DNA of 25,193 nucleotides from CAZMCT01 sp964564785 (lineage in GTDB: Bacteria; Planctomycetota; Phycisphaerae; UBA1845; Fen-1342), in NCBI GenBank assembly GCA_964564785.1, contig CAZMCT010000051.1, positions 1 to 25,193 on the forward strand. The letters are read 5' to 3'. Position numbers and translations under genes: made by a program. This document shows positions 22,372 to 25,193 of this stretch, piece after piece. Within the stretch, counting starts at the first letter, position 1. Each line of letters begins with the position of its first letter. The notes under the pieces were generated by a model that saw only the letters and a program-made list of their open reading frames with translations, made no database searches and was not told where the DNA came from.

Positions 22372-22821
22372 TCAGAACTTCCGCCGCGATTCCAGCAGGA
22401 TGCAGATCGGCCCGTCGTTCACCGACTCCACCTCCATGTACGCCCCGAACCGCCCCGATTCGACCCGCAGCTCGTGCGCGCGGAGCGCGCCCGCGAGCTG
22501 CTCGATCAGCGGGCGGGCCGTCTCGCCCGCGGCCGAGGCGTCGAACGACGGCCGCCGACCGTGGCGGGCGTCGGCCTGAACGGTGAACGCGCTCACCAGC
22601 AGGACCGCGCCGCCGGCGTCGATGACCGAGCGGTTCAGCTTGCCGGCCGTGTCGGCAAACATGCGCACGTGCGCGACCTTGTCGGCGATGTAGCGCACGT
22701 CCGCGTCGCCGTCATCCGGAGCCGCCGCGGCGTACACCAGCAGGCCGGGGCCGATGCGGCCGACGACCTCACCGGCTACCCGTACCTCGGCTCGCGTCAC
22801 GCGTTGCAAGACCGCGCGCAT
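22372..22821 (-). CDS. dtd: D-aminoacyl-tRNA deacylase with altered motifs
   Basis: This 149-residue enzyme hydrolyses D-aminoacyl-tRNA (and Gly-tRNA-Ala), recycling tRNA in the cytoplasm. The start MRAVLQRVTRAEVRV, the middle LLVSAFTVQADARHGRRPSFDASA (74-97) and the end FGAYMEVESVNDGPICILLESRRKF are family features at normal spacing. The usual SQFTL motif is SAFTV here (Ala78 for Gln), while Ser77 and Thr80 are kept. The NxGPVT motif is NDGPIC (135-140), keeping the Gly-Pro that forms the chiral filter but replacing Val-Thr. GGAG lies 8 bases upstream of the ATG. The gene starts 53 bases inside the 3' end of the upstream gene, suggesting coupled translation. Confidence 0.93.
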   Translation of the reverse strand: MRAVLQRVTRAEVRVAGEVVGRIGPGLLVYAAAAPDDGDADVRYIADKVAHVRMFADTAGKLNRSVIDAGGAVLLVSAFTVQADARHGRRPSFDASAAGETARPLIEQLAGALRAHELRVESGRFGAYMEVESVNDGPICILLESRRKF

Positions 22822-23734
22822 CGGGAATGCTCCACTCGGGTCCGAACAGGTCATTGAGCATGGCCGCGGCCGCCGGCGGGATCGGCCGTGCCGCCCGCAG
22901 CCACTCCTGAAACGCCGGCAGGCCGCGCGGGTCGCCGGCGACAGTGAGAATCCGCCCGGCGGCCCAGCGGACCTGCGGCAGCGGATCGTCCAGCATGTCG
23001 GCCAGCTCGTCGACGTCCACTCGGAGCTGGGCCCGCAGGCTGGCGGGCGCGACCGCAGCGACGCGGGCGTCGGGTGCGGCCGGATCGGGATACCTGAACG
23101 TCGCGCGGGCGTCGAGCAGCTCGAGCCGGTCGCGGACGCACACCGCGTCGTCGGCCGTCTGGAACAGCAGCATGCCGGCCAGCTCGCGGGCTTCGCCGTC
23201 GCGCAGCAGCGAGGCGGCGACCAGCCAGCGGCGTTCGTCCGGGGTGTTGCCATACGGCCAGTTCTCCGGCAGGGGCGCAGCGGCGACGCGCGGGGCGGCG
23301 GCCGGCCGCGGGAGGGGGTTGGCGGCCAGGGCCGCGCACACCAGCGCGTGCGGCAGGTGCTCGATCCTGGCGGGAAGCGACGCGGCCGTGAACCAGTCCG
23401 TGAAGGCCGCGCCCACCTCGGCATCGTCCGGCTCACCGGTGCGGAGCACATCGCCCAGCAGCAGCAGCGCGTGATGCACGACCTGCGGGTCCGGGTCGCG
23501 CAACAGGTCGCGGAAGAGCTCGGCCCGCCCTTGCGGCCGGCGGTCGCGCGCGGCTCGCAGGATCAGAGCGGCACGGTGGAAAAGCCGCGGGCGGGGCTCA
23601 GGTTGGGCCAGCAGTCGCCGCAGTTCGGCGGCGGGCCCGCCGGCACCGGGCAGAAAGCGCGCGCCGCGGACCAGGCCGGCCGCGAGGGCCGCGACGCCGA
23701 GCCAGGCGAGCACGCGGTGGGTTGTGCGGGACAT
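22769..23734 (-). CDS. Membrane-anchored helical-repeat-like protein, function unknown
   Basis: This 321-residue protein has one N-terminal hydrophobic segment (about 8-24) that may anchor or export it. The rest is Ala/Leu/Arg-rich with helical stretches such as AELFRDLLRDPDPQVVHHALLLLGDVL and VDELADMLDDPLPQVRWAAGRIL. The DPxPQV(V/R) turn is typical of HEAT-like repeats, visible at least twice. I do not recognise a specific family. The ATG at 23734 is preferred because TATCAT lies 6 bases upstream and the frame before it is low-complexity. Its last 53 bases overlap dtd in another frame, so the two are probably one transcript. Whether it shares a role with dtd is unknown. Confidence 0.7.
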   Translation of the reverse strand: MSRTTHRVLAWLGVAALAAGLVRGARFLPGAGGPAAELRRLLAQPEPRPRLFHRAALILRAARDRRPQGRAELFRDLLRDPDPQVVHHALLLLGDVLRTGEPDDAEVGAAFTDWFTAASLPARIEHLPHALVCAALAANPLPRPAAAPRVAAAPLPENWPYGNTPDERRWLVAASLLRDGEARELAGMLLFQTADDAVCVRDRLELLDARATFRYPDPAAPDARVAAVAPASLRAQLRVDVDELADMLDDPLPQVRWAAGRILTVAGDPRGLPAFQEWLRAARPIPPAAAAMLNDLFGPEWSIPDARGLATRDASRGTGSR

Positions 23735-23740
23735 GGCTCG

Positions 23741-23746
23741 ATGATA
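23741..23746 (-). promoter_or_regulatory. -10 box TATCAT for leaderless start
   Basis: TATCAT (5/6 to consensus) on the minus strand lies 6 bases before the ATG at 23734 (spacer CGAGCC). No Shine-Dalgarno site is present. It would drive the HEAT-like gene and dtd. Confidence 0.42.
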
Positions 23747-23914
23747 TCGGGCCGACGGGGTGGCGGACCGCGGCGGAGGTTGCCTTTCGGGATTGCCGCG
23801 CAAGAATCACAGGAGAGGAAGCAGGCTGAGCGTCCCAATTCCGGCGGCCGTGCCGTCCCTGTTCGGCGGCGGGACCGCGGGTGCGTCGCCGCTTCGCAGC
23901 ACAGGCGGACACGC

Positions 23915-25193
<1,279 letters not shown>

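Overview
The window is high-GC bacterial DNA (about two thirds G+C by eye). It most likely comes from the Planctomycetota, probably Phycisphaerae or a close relative. That placement is inferred from gene content: a PEP-CTERM protein, 19-residue DCNxNGVPDECD-type calcium-binding repeats after a subtilisin domain, HAF-repeat and FG-GAP exported proteins, and a glycoside hydrolase ending in dockerin-like loops. There is no rRNA, no recognisable tRNA, no CRISPR array and no intact insertion sequence.

Layout. 1-456 has no gene but holds a strong hairpin. ubiE (457-1215, +) converges on a large secreted subtilase (1393-4143, -), with three tandem mini-hairpins between them. A minus-strand series follows: a PEP-CTERM protein (4450-5181) behind a long structured leader, a GYF-AIM24 fusion (5585-6586), a DUF3060-like lipoprotein (6710-7207) and a RIO/KdkA-like kinase (7353-8162). 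The 8163-8891 gap is AT-richer and contains a likely small RNA gene on the minus strand. A RarD-type transporter (8892-9854, +) follows. Next come minus-strand genes for two exported proteins with seven repeats each (HAF, 9969-11525; FG-GAP, 11623-13152), a GT9 heptosyltransferase-like enzyme (13410-14519), a MacB-like permease without a visible ATPase (14889-16115) and glycyl-tRNA synthetase (16262-17737). The plus strand then carries a small FlgM-like protein (18321-18527), a GH-A-like hydrolase (18686-20338) and prolyl-tRNA synthetase (20568-22364). dtd and an overlapping membrane-anchored gene lie on the minus strand (22372-23734). A DUF255/thioredoxin-fold protein (from 23915) runs off the right edge.

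The genes mostly do unrelated housekeeping and cell-surface jobs, and I see no defence, secretion or biosynthetic gene cluster. glyQS, proS and dtd share a translation and translation-quality theme. The HAF and FG-GAP genes form a plausible two-gene unit.

The most interesting signals are non-coding. (1) Seven genes lack a Shine-Dalgarno sequence and instead have a TAnnnT hexamer 6-9 nt before the start codon, suggesting leaderless mRNAs, while most other genes have clear SD sites. (2) A minus-strand promoter, an inverted repeat and an intrinsic terminator define a candidate RNA of about 130 nt at 8429-8560. (3) A nested-hairpin leader precedes the PEP-CTERM gene. (4) Two clusters of short-loop palindromes and one family of diverged dispersed repeats occupy intergenic gaps. 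I found no clear previously undescribed multi-gene system.
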